Shown here: positions 1-7,771 of the stretch, one piece after another | How the letters are laid out: every line of letters begins with the position of its first letter | How positions within the stretch are numbered: position 1 is the first letter of the stretch | NCBI RefSeq assembly: GCF_002863225.1 | Contig: NZ_PKEK01000098.1 | Span: 1 to 56,438 of the forward strand | Length of the DNA stretch: 56,438 nt | Origin: Mycobacterium sp. | GTDB lineage: Bacteria; Actinomycetota; Actinomycetes; Mycobacteriales; Mycobacteriaceae | Direction: 5' to 3' | Notes under the pieces: generated by a model | Seen by the model: only the letters and a program-made list of their open reading frames with translations | What the model was told of the DNA's origin: nothing | The model's database searches: none | Translations under genes and position numbers: made by a program

Positions 1-859
1 GGCCGCTGGGCACCTCGGATCGCTACCCCTGCCGGAACACTTCGCGAGCATCGACGGCCACGGTGTGCACGGCGTCGTCGACGGGCACACCGTCATCGTC
101 GGCCAGCCGTCGCTGCTGGCGGCACGGTCTCACCACCTCAGCGACCACCTCACCCGGGCCAAGATTCACGCGGAGAGCCAGGGCAAGACGGCGGTCGCCG
201 TCGGCTGGGATGGGCAGGCCCGCGCTGTCTTGGTGGTCGCCGATGAGGTCAAAGCCACCAGCGCCGCAGCGATTGCCCAGCTGCGTCACCTCGGGCTCAC
301 ACCCATATTGCTCACCGGTGACAACACCGTCGTCGCCCGCCAGATCGCAGCGCAGGTCGGCATCGATGAGGTGATCGCCGAGGTCTTGCCACAGGACAAG
401 GTCGAGGTGGTGGCCGGGTTGCAGGCGGCCGGTAAGACCGTGGCGATGATCGGCGATGGCGTCAACGACGCCCCCGCGCTCGCGCACGCCGACCTCGGGT
501 TGGCGATCGGCACCGGCACCGACGCCGCGATCGAGGCCGCAGACATCACCCTGATACGCGGAGACCTGTGCAGCGCCGTCGACGCGATCCGGCTGTCCCG
601 CAAGACATTAACGACGATCCGGGCCAACCTGTTCTGGGCATTCGCCTACAACGCGGCAGCGCTCCCCGCCGCGGCCCTGGGCATGCTCAATCCCATGCTG
701 GCCGGGGCCGCGATGGCGCTGTCGAGTGCATGTGTGGTCGCCAACAGCCTGCGGCTGCGCCGATTCCGCAGCACGGCGCCCGTCGGTGCAACGACATCAA
801 TCCGGTACCGCCGCGTGACCGCCACACCTCGCCCCATACCGGTACGGGGTATAGAGTGA
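1..859 (+). CDS. Copper-translocating P1B-type ATPase, C-terminal part (cut by window start)
   Basis: The frame is open from the first bases, so the N-terminal metal-binding, early membrane and phosphorylation regions lie outside the window. What remains is the end of the ATP-binding domain (HGV...DG loop), the HAD motif TGDN, the hinge GDGVNDAPA, and the last two membrane helices. Those helices carry YN and, further on, MALSS with NSLRLRR. YN in TM7 and MxxSS in TM8 are the established signature of the Cu(I)-specific P1B-1 class (CtpA/CtpB/CtpV type). It exports Cu+ from the cytoplasm. A RicR-type operator overlaps its last codons and serves the next gene, so this ATPase heads or ends a copper cluster extending leftwards. 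Confidence 0.93.
   Translation, partial: AAGHLGSLPLPEHFASIDGHGVHGVVDGHTVIVGQPSLLAARSHHLSDHLTRAKIHAESQGKTAVAVGWDGQARAVLVVADEVKATSAAAIAQLRHLGLTPILLTGDNTVVARQIAAQVGIDEVIAEVLPQDKVEVVAGLQAAGKTVAMIGDGVNDAPALAHADLGLAIGTGTDAAIEAADITLIRGDLCSAVDAIRLSRKTLTTIRANLFWAFAYNAAALPAAALGMLNPMLAGAAMALSSACVVANSLRLRRFRSTAPVGATTSIRYRRVTATPRPIPVRGIE
836..852 (+). promoter_or_regulatory. RicR-type copper operator and promoter of lpqS-like operon 1
   Basis: ATACCGGTACGGGGTAT has TACCS and GGGTA half-sites separated by 5 nt. Its last T begins a -10 box TAGAGT (852-857), followed 7 nt later by GTG at 865, a leaderless arrangement. A bound RicR repressor would cover the -10 region, and Cu(I) would release it. The site lies inside the 3' end of the P-ATPase gene. 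Confidence 0.8.
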
Positions 860-864
860 CGGCT

Positions 865-1356
865 GTGGGTAGCTCAGCGATCCTGGATCGCCGCGCCGTG
901 CAGATGCACCGCGGCGGGTCGGCGTTAGTCGCTCGATCCCGCGCCCCGCGGTCGCTGATCGCCGGAATTGCCGTCGCGGCGATGGTATTCGCGATCATCG
1001 GTATCGGCGCCCACCACGGCGAGCACAGCGAGCACGGCGAGCATCACCATGGGCACGGCATCGCGCATGCCGGGCTGACCACGACCGGACATGTCAGCGC
1101 CGTCGGCGGCCGTCACTCCTTCCTGCTGGGTGGGTCGGCCGCTTCGCATCATCCTGAGCAATTGACCAACGCGGTGCGGCCCCATCATCTCGGCACCGGA
1201 GTCGCGGCCGGTGTCGGTGCCGTGATCACCGTTATCGGCGTGGCCGCCGCCGCCTTGTCGTCGTGGACGTGGGCCGGTCGCGATCCCCCGCGCAGACCTT
1301 TGTATGCCATGAGTGGTCGATCTCTGCTGACCAGGTTCTGCCTCGCCCGCCGCTGA
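865..1356 (+). CDS. LpqS-family His-rich membrane protein, copy 1
   Basis: About 163 residues from the leaderless GTG at 865; GTG 898 or ATG 904 are alternatives. The order is a basic N-terminus, a hydrophobic segment (about residues 30-50), a histidine-rich stretch (HHGEHSEHGEHHHGHG), the motif HPEQLTNAV, a second membrane segment, then GRDPP and a basic tail ending FCLARR. The His cluster suggests extracytoplasmic copper binding. There is no clear lipobox, despite the family name given in M. tuberculosis. It is the first gene of a copper-operator-controlled operon ahead of a cysK2-type gene, the same order as Rv0847-Rv0848. The GRDPP motif lies exactly 21 residues before the stop, as in the two paralogues in this window; see findings for a possible regulatory role. 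Confidence 0.8.
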   Translation: MGSSAILDRRAVQMHRGGSALVARSRAPRSLIAGIAVAAMVFAIIGIGAHHGEHSEHGEHHHGHGIAHAGLTTTGHVSAVGGRHSFLLGGSAASHHPEQLTNAVRPHHLGTGVAAGVGAVITVIGVAAAALSSWTWAGRDPPRRPLYAMSGRSLLTRFCLARR

Positions 1357-1366
1357 CTAGTCAGCG
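1351..1366 (+). promoter_or_regulatory. Perfect palindrome spanning the lpqS-1 stop codon
   Basis: CGCTGACTAGTCAGCG is a perfect 16-bp palindrome with the TGA stop at 1354-1356. The same element, with one arm change, lies at the same offset from the stop of the second lpqS (19116-19131), and conservation continues about 11 nt into untranslated sequence. An RNA hairpin affecting translation of the downstream cysK gene is an inference. Confidence 0.6.
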
Positions 1367-1458
1367 CCAGGCCGTTGTGCGCTGTCACGACGGCCAGAGC
1401 CCGCTGTCTCTGTCGGCGGTCACGGCTTCGTCGTGGCCACGTGCCCAGCGAGGAATTC

Positions 1459-2694
1459 ATGAACCACGTTCTGCCTATCACCAGCGCGCTCGCGCACACT
1501 CCGCACCACACCGCGCTGCAGCGCGGGCCCGCCATGCCTGCGCAGACGCGCGCCGCGCTCCCCCAGCGCCGGCATGCGCCCGACAAGTACCGCCGGATCG
1601 GCGCCATGGTCGGCAACACCCCGGTGCTGTGGGTCTCCGAACCGTTCGCTTCGGGCCAGCGCGGATTCTGGGCCAAACTGGAGGGCGCCAACCCCGGGGG
1701 AATGAAAGACCGGCCGGCCATGCATATGGTCGAACGCGCGCGATTGCGCGGAGATCTTCTACCAGGCGCGCCGATCATCGAATCCACCAGCGGCACACTA
1801 GGATTGGGGCTAGCGCTGGCCGGGATGGCCTATCATCACCCCGTCACGTTGGTCACCGATCCCGGCCTGGAACCGATCATCCGGCAGATGCTGGCAGCCA
1901 ACGGCGCCACCGTCGACGTCGTGGACGAACCCCACCCGGTCGGGGGCTGGCAGCAGGCCCGCAAAGACCGCGTCGCTGAGCTGATGACAGCGGCGCCCAC
2001 GGCGTGGAATCCCGACCAGTACAACAACCCCGACAACGTCGACGCCTACCGGCCGCTGGCCGAGGAGCTGCTCGAGCAACTCGGCGAGGTCGACGTGTTG
2101 GTCTGCTCGGTGGGCACCGGCGGTCACTCGGCCGGCATCGCCCGGGTGCTGCGACGCGCCAATCCCGACCTCAGGCTGATTGGGGTGGACACCGTCGGCT
2201 CGACGATCTTCGGTCAGCCCGCCGGCACGCGGCTGATGCGCGGCCTGGGGTCGAGCATCTATCCCCGCAATGTCGACTACGGCGCATTCAGCGAAGTCCA
2301 CTGGGTCGCCCCCGCAGAAGCCGTCTGGGCCTGCCGCACGCTGGCCGCCACGCACTACACCAGCAGCGGCTGGAGCGGGGGAGCGGTCGCATTGGTCGCG
2401 GGCTGGGCGGCACGCAATTATGCGCCCGGCACCACGATCGCCGCCGTGTTCCCCGACGGGCCGCAACGCTACTTCGACACCATCTACAACGACGACTACT
2501 GCCGCCAGCACAGCCTGCTCACCGACACGCCACCCGAACCCCCCGAGCAGATCGGCGCGCCCACCGACACCGTCGTGCAACGCTGGACGCGCTGCACCAC
2601 CGTGGCCGACCCCACGGCGTCGGCTCCCGCGGCTGCAAACGACAGGCCGTCGACGCCGGGCCGGCACACCCGGTCGCACCCCCTCTCCGCCTAG
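1459..2694 (+). CDS. CysK2/SbnA-type PLP-dependent synthase (copy 1)
   Basis: About 411 residues from ATG 1459, which has GAGGA at a 5-nt spacing. It is a fold-type II PLP enzyme: the Schiff-base lysine is in PGG-MKDR, the substrate loop is STSGTLG, and the phosphate-binding loop is GTGGHSAG. The family joins a nucleophile to the aminoacrylate made from O-phosphoserine or O-acetylserine. M. tuberculosis CysK2 makes S-sulfocysteine from O-phosphoserine, and SbnA uses glutamate as nucleophile. Because an SbnB-like gene follows, the SbnA-type reaction (a precursor of 2,3-diaminopropionate) is inferred. It lacks the serine codon that precedes Met-Lys in the sister copy at 17871-19019 (GGSMKD there, GGMKD here), which is odd so close to the catalytic lysine. 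Confidence 0.85.
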   Translation: MNHVLPITSALAHTPHHTALQRGPAMPAQTRAALPQRRHAPDKYRRIGAMVGNTPVLWVSEPFASGQRGFWAKLEGANPGGMKDRPAMHMVERARLRGDLLPGAPIIESTSGTLGLGLALAGMAYHHPVTLVTDPGLEPIIRQMLAANGATVDVVDEPHPVGGWQQARKDRVAELMTAAPTAWNPDQYNNPDNVDAYRPLAEELLEQLGEVDVLVCSVGTGGHSAGIARVLRRANPDLRLIGVDTVGSTIFGQPAGTRLMRGLGSSIYPRNVDYGAFSEVHWVAPAEAVWACRTLAATHYTSSGWSGGAVALVAGWAARNYAPGTTIAAVFPDGPQRYFDTIYNDDYCRQHSLLTDTPPEPPEQIGAPTDTVVQRWTRCTTVADPTASAPAAANDRPSTPGRHTRSHPLSA

Positions 2695-2787
2695 AACACC
2701 CGCGGCTGGCATGAGCTGGCGACCGCAAGGCCGACGACCGCCACTGGCCGCACCGACGATCACGACATCAACAGATTGGACTTTAAA

Positions 2788-3807
2788 GTGACGAATCCTG
2801 CAGCAAGCCAGCCGGTCCAGCACATCGCCTCCCGCGAGGGAGTGGCGTTGCCGGTGCTGACCCGCAGCGATCTCGCCGACATCCCGTTGTGCCCGCGCGA
2901 CGTCATCGAGGCGGTCCGCGGGGCCTATCTCAGGGTCGCGCAGGGCTCGTCAGTGGCGCCGGCGAAAATCATGATGCGCTCCCCGCACCGCGACTCCGCC
3001 GCCTACGCCATGCCCGGCTACGACGGCGGGCTGCAGGTGACGGCGTTCAAGGACTATTACATGCAAAACGATGACGGGAAAAAGGAATACATCACCATCG
3101 TCTTATACGACGACCGGTCCGGAACGCCGATCGCGTTCATGGACTGCACGCGGGTCACGACGCTGCGCACCGCCGCCAGCACCGCGCTAATCGCCGGTTC
3201 GTGCGCCCGCGAGGGGGCGCGCACCGCGATGGTCAGCGGCTCGGGCGCTCAAGCTCGCGAGACATTCCCGTTCCTGCTGGCGGCGCTGCCTGATCTGGAC
3301 CGGTTACTGTTGTTCGCCACCCACGCCGACGGGATCGCCTCGGTGGTCGCCTATGTGCGCGAGCAGCACCCCGGCCGCGACATCGAGGTGGTGAGCGACC
3401 CCGAACATGCCGCGGGTGAATCCGACATCCTGGTGGCGACGTCGGCGGGGCCGGCCACCGCCGTCAAACTGCGGACCAGCTGGCTCAAACCGGGCTCGCT
3501 GTTCATCTCGGTGAACGGAACCGGGGTCCATCCCTCGTCGCTACGCGACGCTGACTACGCGGTGGCGACCAGCGCTGGTCAGCTGGCGGTCACCGGTCGG
3601 CGCTTCGTCAGCGACGACGGCGCGTTAATTCTGGATGCCGAGCTGCCGCAGATCTTGGCGGGGACCGCGCCGGGCCGCCGCGAGGAATCCGATCGGGTGT
3701 TCGTGTTCAACAGCGGCATGGCGATCACCGACATCCCGGTAGCCCATGCGCTGGCCACCCAGGCCATCGCCCGTGGGCTCGGGCAGGAGATCCACTTGTG
3801 GAGCTGA
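2788..3807 (+). CDS. SbnB / ornithine cyclodeaminase-mu-crystallin family dehydrogenase
   Basis: About 339 residues from GTG 2788; a TTG at 2776 is possible. It has an N-terminal substrate-binding part with K in SVAPAKIMMR and a Rossmann NAD(P) domain with GSGAQAR (a GxGxxA variant). In staphyloferrin B and viomycin pathways the SbnB/VioK member oxidatively cleaves N-(1-amino-1-carboxy-2-ethyl)-glutamate to L-2,3-diaminopropionate and 2-oxoglutarate, working with an SbnA/VioB synthase. Here a synthase of that class lies 93 nt upstream, so the pair is suggestive. Plain ornithine cyclodeaminase or an opine-type reductase remain possible. The stop overlaps the next gene by 10 nt. Confidence 0.82.
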   Translation: MTNPAASQPVQHIASREGVALPVLTRSDLADIPLCPRDVIEAVRGAYLRVAQGSSVAPAKIMMRSPHRDSAAYAMPGYDGGLQVTAFKDYYMQNDDGKKEYITIVLYDDRSGTPIAFMDCTRVTTLRTAASTALIAGSCAREGARTAMVSGSGAQARETFPFLLAALPDLDRLLLFATHADGIASVVAYVREQHPGRDIEVVSDPEHAAGESDILVATSAGPATAVKLRTSWLKPGSLFISVNGTGVHPSSLRDADYAVATSAGQLAVTGRRFVSDDGALILDAELPQILAGTAPGRREESDRVFVFNSGMAITDIPVAHALATQAIARGLGQEIHLWS

Positions 3808-5159
3808 CCCGCCACACGGTGTCCTTACCGGCGTTTGAGCCGCAGTGGTGTCGTGGACTGCGAGCCGACCCCCACTTGCTGGGCGACATCCACCACGCGG
3901 TGGGCGGGCCGTTCCACGTGCTCTACCCGCCGCGTTTCGCCCGGAACCTGCGCGCCTTCACCGGAGTGATCGCTGCCGCCGGAATCTCCGGTCAGGTGTA
4001 TTTCGCCAAGAAAGCCAACAAAGCGCTGTGCTGGCTGCGCGAATGCGCGCAGGAAGGTGCCGGTGTCGACGTCGCCAGCGTCCCCGAACTCACTGGAGCG
4101 CTCGGCCACGGTGTGCGCGGCGCCGATATCGTGGTCACCGGCCCCGCCAAGAGCGATGAACTGTTATGGTTGGCGGCCCGCCATGGCGCGTTGGTCGCCG
4201 TGGACGCCCTCGACGAGCTCGACCGGGTGATCGCGCTCGGGCGCGCCGGGTTGCCTGCGCGGATCCTGCTGCGGGTGTGCCCGGACGTCAATCCCGACAG
4301 CCGATTCGGCCTGTCCCTCGCGGAGCTGCACACCGCAGTGATCAACTGCCGTGACGCGAGTCCTCGAGTGCTGATGCAAGGATTTTCCTTCCACCTCAAC
4401 GGATACGAGGTTGCGCCGCGAGCCCGGCTTGCCGACCAGCTGATTGATCTTCTGCTCGAATGCCGCACGTTGGGCCTGCCCGCCACATCGTTGTCCATCG
4501 GTGGGGGGTTCGCCGTCAGCTACCTTGACGCTACGACCTGGACCCGGTTTCAGCACGAGCACCGCGACACAGATTTCCACACCGGTAAAACCTTCACCCA
4601 CTTCTACCCCTACCACCAGTCGGTCACCGGGGCCGACATGCTGGCGGCGATCCTTGCCAGCCCCACCGCGTCGGGGCATAAGGCCCTGGGTGACAAACTC
4701 GCCCAGACACGGACCACGCTGTTGATCGAACCCGGCCGCGCACTGCTCGACGGAGCCGGCGTGACCGTCTTTCCCGTCCAGGGCTTCAGGCGGCGCGGCG
4801 ACTACGGCATCACCACCGTCGCCGGACTGAGCATGAGCCTGTCCGAGCAGTGGAAGTCCAGCGAATTCCTGCCCGACCCCGCGCTGTGGCCGGACCACGA
4901 CTCAACCACACCCGTTGAGGTCCGCAGCTGCGTTGCCGGCGCCAGCTGTCTGGAATACGACATGATCAGCTGGCGCAAAATCAATTTCACGCGCGAACCA
5001 CGGCCCGGCGATCTGCTGATCTACCCCAACACCGCGGGCTATCAGATGGATAAGAACGAATCGGCCTTCCATGACGTGCCGCTACCTCCGAAAATTGTGC
5101 TCACCGACGCCGCCAGCCGGTTTCGGTGGCGCCTCGACCGCAGCAGCCCACACCCGTGA
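3798..5159 (+). CDS. Fold-III PLP amino-acid decarboxylase (LysA/SbnH-like)
   Basis: 453 residues from GTG 3798, with AGGAGA 7 nt upstream. It has an alanine-racemase-type barrel: the PLP lysine is in VYFAKKANKA, then FSFHLNG, the glycine loop SIGGGF, EPGR for the phosphate, a C-terminal CLEYD active-site loop (equivalent to the CxxxD of diaminopimelate decarboxylase) and NTAGYQ. The family decarboxylates the D-centre or alpha-carboxyl of diamino acids, and SbnH decarboxylates the diaminopropionate unit of a siderophore intermediate. A housekeeping lysA role is unlikely because the gene sits in a copper-controlled operon between an SbnB-like gene and an exporter. Substrate inferred, not known: diaminopropionate or a conjugate. 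Confidence 0.83.
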   Translation: MELTRHTVSLPAFEPQWCRGLRADPHLLGDIHHAVGGPFHVLYPPRFARNLRAFTGVIAAAGISGQVYFAKKANKALCWLRECAQEGAGVDVASVPELTGALGHGVRGADIVVTGPAKSDELLWLAARHGALVAVDALDELDRVIALGRAGLPARILLRVCPDVNPDSRFGLSLAELHTAVINCRDASPRVLMQGFSFHLNGYEVAPRARLADQLIDLLLECRTLGLPATSLSIGGGFAVSYLDATTWTRFQHEHRDTDFHTGKTFTHFYPYHQSVTGADMLAAILASPTASGHKALGDKLAQTRTTLLIEPGRALLDGAGVTVFPVQGFRRRGDYGITTVAGLSMSLSEQWKSSEFLPDPALWPDHDSTTPVEVRSCVAGASCLEYDMISWRKINFTREPRPGDLLIYPNTAGYQMDKNESAFHDVPLPPKIVLTDAASRFRWRLDRSSPHP

Positions 5160-6571
5160 GCCACGGCCGCCGCACAGACCACCGGCGCGCGTCCCAGCTG
5201 GCCGGCAGCAGCCGACAACTGATCGCCCTGGCCGCCCCCATCGCCGGTGTCCAGTTCGCCCAGGTCGCATTGACCACCACCGACATGGCGATCATGGGCC
5301 TCATTGGGGTGCAGGCCATCGCCGCGGGCGGGCTGGCGGCGGTGCTGTACAACCTTTTCCGCACGATGTGCGTTGGGGTGGTGACCGCGGTGGGCAACCT
5401 CGTCGCCGGCGCAGCCGGTCGCGGCGAAACACGCTCGGCCTCCGATAGCCCCGACGCAGTCGCGGGTGAGGAGATCCGGGCAACGACCCGCTCGGGGTGT
5501 CTGCTGGCCACCGTGACCGCCGCCCTGCTGGCCGCCGTGTTGATCGCCGCGAGCTACGTGTTACCTCTGGTCGGGGTCGACGCAGAGGTGATGGCGCGCG
5601 CGCGACCGATGATCATCACCCTTGCCCCTGGCCTGGTACCGATGGTCTGGCTCAACGTACTTCGCCAATTCAGCGTCGGCATGCGCCGTCCCGGGCCTCT
5701 GCTCACGGTGTCCATCGCCTCGATCGCGCTGAACGCGGCCCTCGATTTCGCGTTCGTCTACGGGCTGTTCGGTGCGCCGAAGCTCGGTTTGGCCGGTGTC
5801 GGGCTGGCCACCACGATGGTGCAAATCCTCACCGCCGCCGCCTTCTACACCGTCGTGCGCCGCGATACGCGGCTGGCGCCGTATCTGTCGGTGAACCTAT
5901 GGCACGCTGATTCCGCGACCGTGCGCCAGATCCTGCGCCTGGGCTGGCCGATCTCGGTGACCTACGGCTCTGAGGCCGGCATCACCTCACTGGCGGCGGT
6001 CATCATGGGCGCGTTCGGGCCGGTCGCCCTGGCGGCCCACAATGTGGTGACCCAACTAACCCGCATCGCTTTTCAGGTCAGCATCGGCCTGTCGCACGGG
6101 TCGTCGATTCTCGTCAGCCGCGCGATCGGTCGACATGACATCCGCGACGCGCACCGTATTGCCACCGCAGCGATCGCCTTGGGCGCGGCCACCACCGCGC
6201 TGCTGGGGCTGATTTATGTGGCCGTACCGAGCTGGGTGTTGCGCCCATTCCTTGGGCCGGCCGACGCCACCACGATGTCGGTGGCCAGGATTTTCCTGCT
6301 CTTTGCCATCCTGCAGCAACTGGTGGATTTCACGCAGAACATCGCCGTGGGTCTGCTGCGTGGAGTCGGCAACACCCGCTACAGCTTGCGGGCAACATCC
6401 ATCGGCTACTGGGCGGTGGGCCTACCGGCCATGCTCCTGTTCGCCTACCCCGCGCACCTCCGCGGACCGGGCATCTGGCTGGGGCTCAGCGCCGGCTTCG
6501 CCACCACCGCCGTCCTGCTGTGGCGACGCTTCCGCCGCGACCTGGCCGCCGCAGCTGATAACAGCCCCTAA
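5156..6571 (+). CDS. MATE-family efflux transporter
   Basis: About 471 residues from GTG 5156, whose GTGA overlaps the decarboxylase stop, indicating translational coupling. It has about 12 hydrophobic segments in two similar halves, with PIAGVQFAQVALTTTDM at the start of the first and WPISVTYGSEAGI at the start of the second, as in NorM/DinF-like MATE exporters. These use a H+ or Na+ gradient to export small, often cationic molecules. As last gene of the lpqS-cysK-sbnB-decarboxylase operon, it probably exports the operon's product. An upstream start at 5126 would overlap the decarboxylase further and is less likely. Confidence 0.9.
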   Translation: MSHGRRTDHRRASQLAGSSRQLIALAAPIAGVQFAQVALTTTDMAIMGLIGVQAIAAGGLAAVLYNLFRTMCVGVVTAVGNLVAGAAGRGETRSASDSPDAVAGEEIRATTRSGCLLATVTAALLAAVLIAASYVLPLVGVDAEVMARARPMIITLAPGLVPMVWLNVLRQFSVGMRRPGPLLTVSIASIALNAALDFAFVYGLFGAPKLGLAGVGLATTMVQILTAAAFYTVVRRDTRLAPYLSVNLWHADSATVRQILRLGWPISVTYGSEAGITSLAAVIMGAFGPVALAAHNVVTQLTRIAFQVSIGLSHGSSILVSRAIGRHDIRDAHRIATAAIALGAATTALLGLIYVAVPSWVLRPFLGPADATTMSVARIFLLFAILQQLVDFTQNIAVGLLRGVGNTRYSLRATSIGYWAVGLPAMLLFAYPAHLRGPGIWLGLSAGFATTAVLLWRRFRRDLAAAADNSP

Positions 6572-6685
6572 ACCTGATCCGCGGCCGTGCGCCGCGACCC
6601 TGTTGTTGGGTCCGCCGATCCCAGCTAGCGACCACGACGCGACCCTTCCCCGGTCCATTTACCCATCCTCAAACCCTAGGTACGT

Positions 6686-6702
6686 ATACCCTACGGGGGT
6701 AT
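6686..6702 (+). promoter_or_regulatory. RicR-type copper operator before a small ORF
   Basis: ATACCCTACGGGGGTAT, 5-nt half-site spacing. The final T begins a -10 box TAGTAT (6702-6707), followed 5 nt later by a GTG at 6713. Same geometry as the operators at 836 and 7714. Confidence 0.82.
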
Positions 6703-6712
6703 AGTATCTGGT

Positions 6713-6832
6713 GTGGAGGCGATGCCCAACGACGAAGCCGATCCGCGACGCGGAAGCCTTGTCCGCGCCCACGCCAACGGCGTACTGCCGCGCCGCATCG
6801 ACGTCACAACCGCTAATCCATCGACAGAATGA
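6713..6832 (+). CDS. Putative 39-residue leader ORF under copper control
   Basis: It starts at GTG 6713, placed as for a leaderless transcript from the -10 box at 6702-6707; an in-frame ATG lies at 6722. The peptide is polar with many Arg and Pro and no Cys or His cluster, so it is not a MymT-type metallothionein. Its TGA (6830-6832) overlaps ATG 6829 of the next frame as ATGA. It may be a leader whose translation is coupled to the secreted protein. Third-position GC is only moderate, so it could be untranslated leader RNA. Confidence 0.4.
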   Translation: MEAMPNDEADPRRGSLVRAHANGVLPRRIDVTTANPSTE

Positions 6833-6840
6833 GGACGATC

Positions 6841-7125
6841 ATGAGTCCCACCAGAAAAGCCGCCGCCGGCGGTCTCGTCGCCACCGGCGTCGGCCTGATC
6901 ACCGTATTCAGCGCCGCTGCGGCTCAGGCGCAAACGGCGCCACCACCACCTGCGGCGCACAGCGTCATCTGCCCGAGCGACCTCGAAGTGCACTACCTTC
7001 CAGACCCGTTGGACACCAACGCCTACTTCGTCTGCCGGGACGGAGTGCAGACCCAGCACATCGCGTGGCCCACCGATCGCGAAACTGGTCTTCACGACGC
7101 CACCGAGGTGCGCACCACAAAGTAA
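6841..7125 (+). CDS. Small secreted protein resembling a degenerate CBM14/peritrophin repeat
   Basis: 94 residues from ATG 6841, which has GAGGA at 5 nt; ATG 6829, overlapping the upstream small ORF, is the alternative. A classic signal peptide (KAAAGG...VFSAAAAQAQ, cleavage about AQA-QT) is followed by a Pro-rich linker and a domain with CPSDL, a YLPDPLDTNAYFVC segment and HIAWP. The spacing recalls chitin-binding type-2 (CBM14) modules, but only two cysteines remain and the expected later Cys is Trp. Function is unknown. It lies between a copper operator and convergent ricR, so copper-inducible secretion is inferred. Confidence 0.7.
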   Translation: MSPTRKAAAGGLVATGVGLITVFSAAAAQAQTAPPPPAAHSVICPSDLEVHYLPDPLDTNAYFVCRDGVQTQHIAWPTDRETGLHDATEVRTTK

Positions 7126-7253
7126 CCACCACATGGCGTGATGTCAGGCGCCGCAGCGCAATTGGTGCCCCTGGTGGGACATGTTGCCGGTGACCGCAGT
7201 CTTTGACTGTCATGGAGCCGCCGCAGGGACGGGTCGCCGCCCCGCTGTCGTGA

Positions 7254-7544
7254 CTAGGAGCGAACGAGGCGGGCGATCGCTGCTGAGGCCTCGGCGAGTT
7301 TCGCCTGCGCGTCCTGTTCGGCGTCGCCGACCGCCTCAGTGAGACAGTGCCCGAGGTGATCATCGAGGAGAGTCAGCGCCACCGACCGCAGGGCACTGCT
7401 CACGGCGTTGATCTGGGTGAGGACGTCGATGCAGTACTTATCCTCGTCGATCATTTTCGCGATCCCGCGCACTTGGCCCTCGACACGGTTGAGCCGCGCG
7501 GCATAGTTGCTCTTGCCGCCTGTGTAGCCCGGTGCGCTCGCCAT
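7254..7544 (-). CDS. ricR: RicR-type copper-sensing repressor (CsoR/DUF156 family)
   Basis: 96 residues, the length I recall for M. tuberculosis RicR, and ending with the same KLAEASAAIARLVRS type of tail. The Cu(I) ligands are Cys38 (DKYCID), His63 and Cys67 (HLGHC), the C-x24-H-x3-C spacing of CsoR. Basic residues in ARLNRVEGQVRG contact DNA. ATG 7544 lies 6 nt after a TAGACT -10 box (7551-7556), so the transcript is probably leaderless. An operator at 7564-7580 just upstream indicates autorepression. It is expected to bind the ATACCS-N5-SGGGTAT sites across 0.8-19.7 kb and release them on Cu(I) binding. Confidence 0.93.
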   Translation of the reverse strand: MASAPGYTGGKSNYAARLNRVEGQVRGIAKMIDEDKYCIDVLTQINAVSSALRSVALTLLDDHLGHCLTEAVGDAEQDAQAKLAEASAAIARLVRS

Positions 7545-7563
7545 GGGGCGAGTCTAGCTGAGG

Positions 7564-7580
7564 ATACCCCGGCTGGGTAT
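7564..7580 (-). promoter_or_regulatory. RicR-type operator, autoregulatory for ricR
   Basis: ATACCCCGGCTGGGTAT on the plus strand, 5-nt spacing between TACCC and GGGTA. It lies 20 nt upstream of the ricR ATG and next to candidate -10 boxes TATCCT (7561-7566) and TAGACT (7551-7556), both read on the minus strand. Confidence 0.82.
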
Positions 7581-7713
7581 GCGTGAGCGCGCCGCCGAAT
7601 CCGCTGCCGCGCTGCCCGCGCCATACGCGGTTCGCGCCGGCCAGCGTGCTCACGATCGCGGCCGTCTGCGGCCCGAGTCGCCCGCGTGCACAGGTCGCTC
7701 CCTCGTTGACTCG

Positions 7714-7730
7714 ATACCCCATGGGGGTAT
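7714..7730 (+). promoter_or_regulatory. RicR-type operator of the permease-mmcO operon
   Basis: ATACCCCATGGGGGTAT is the best-matching, nearly perfect palindrome. Its last T begins a -10 box TAGGTT (7730-7735). A 9-codon ORF from GTG 7746 ends in TGA 7773-7775, overlapping the permease GTG at 7772. Divergent from ricR. Confidence 0.85.
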
Positions 7731-7771
7731 AGGTTGGTCGCGCTGGTGACAGCGAACACGGCGAAGGAAGG

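Noticed and set aside
1459..2694. Ordinary cysteine synthase CysK1
   Set aside because: The sequence is CysK2-like, follows lpqS, and has a non-standard lysine motif.
3798..5159. Housekeeping diaminopimelate decarboxylase LysA
   Set aside because: The fold fits, but the operon context, the copper operator and neighbours of the SbnA/SbnB type make lysine biosynthesis unlikely.
6713..7125. Possible mymT metallothionein after the operator at 6686
   Set aside because: The small ORF has no cysteines and the next protein has two; MymT needs a Cys cluster.
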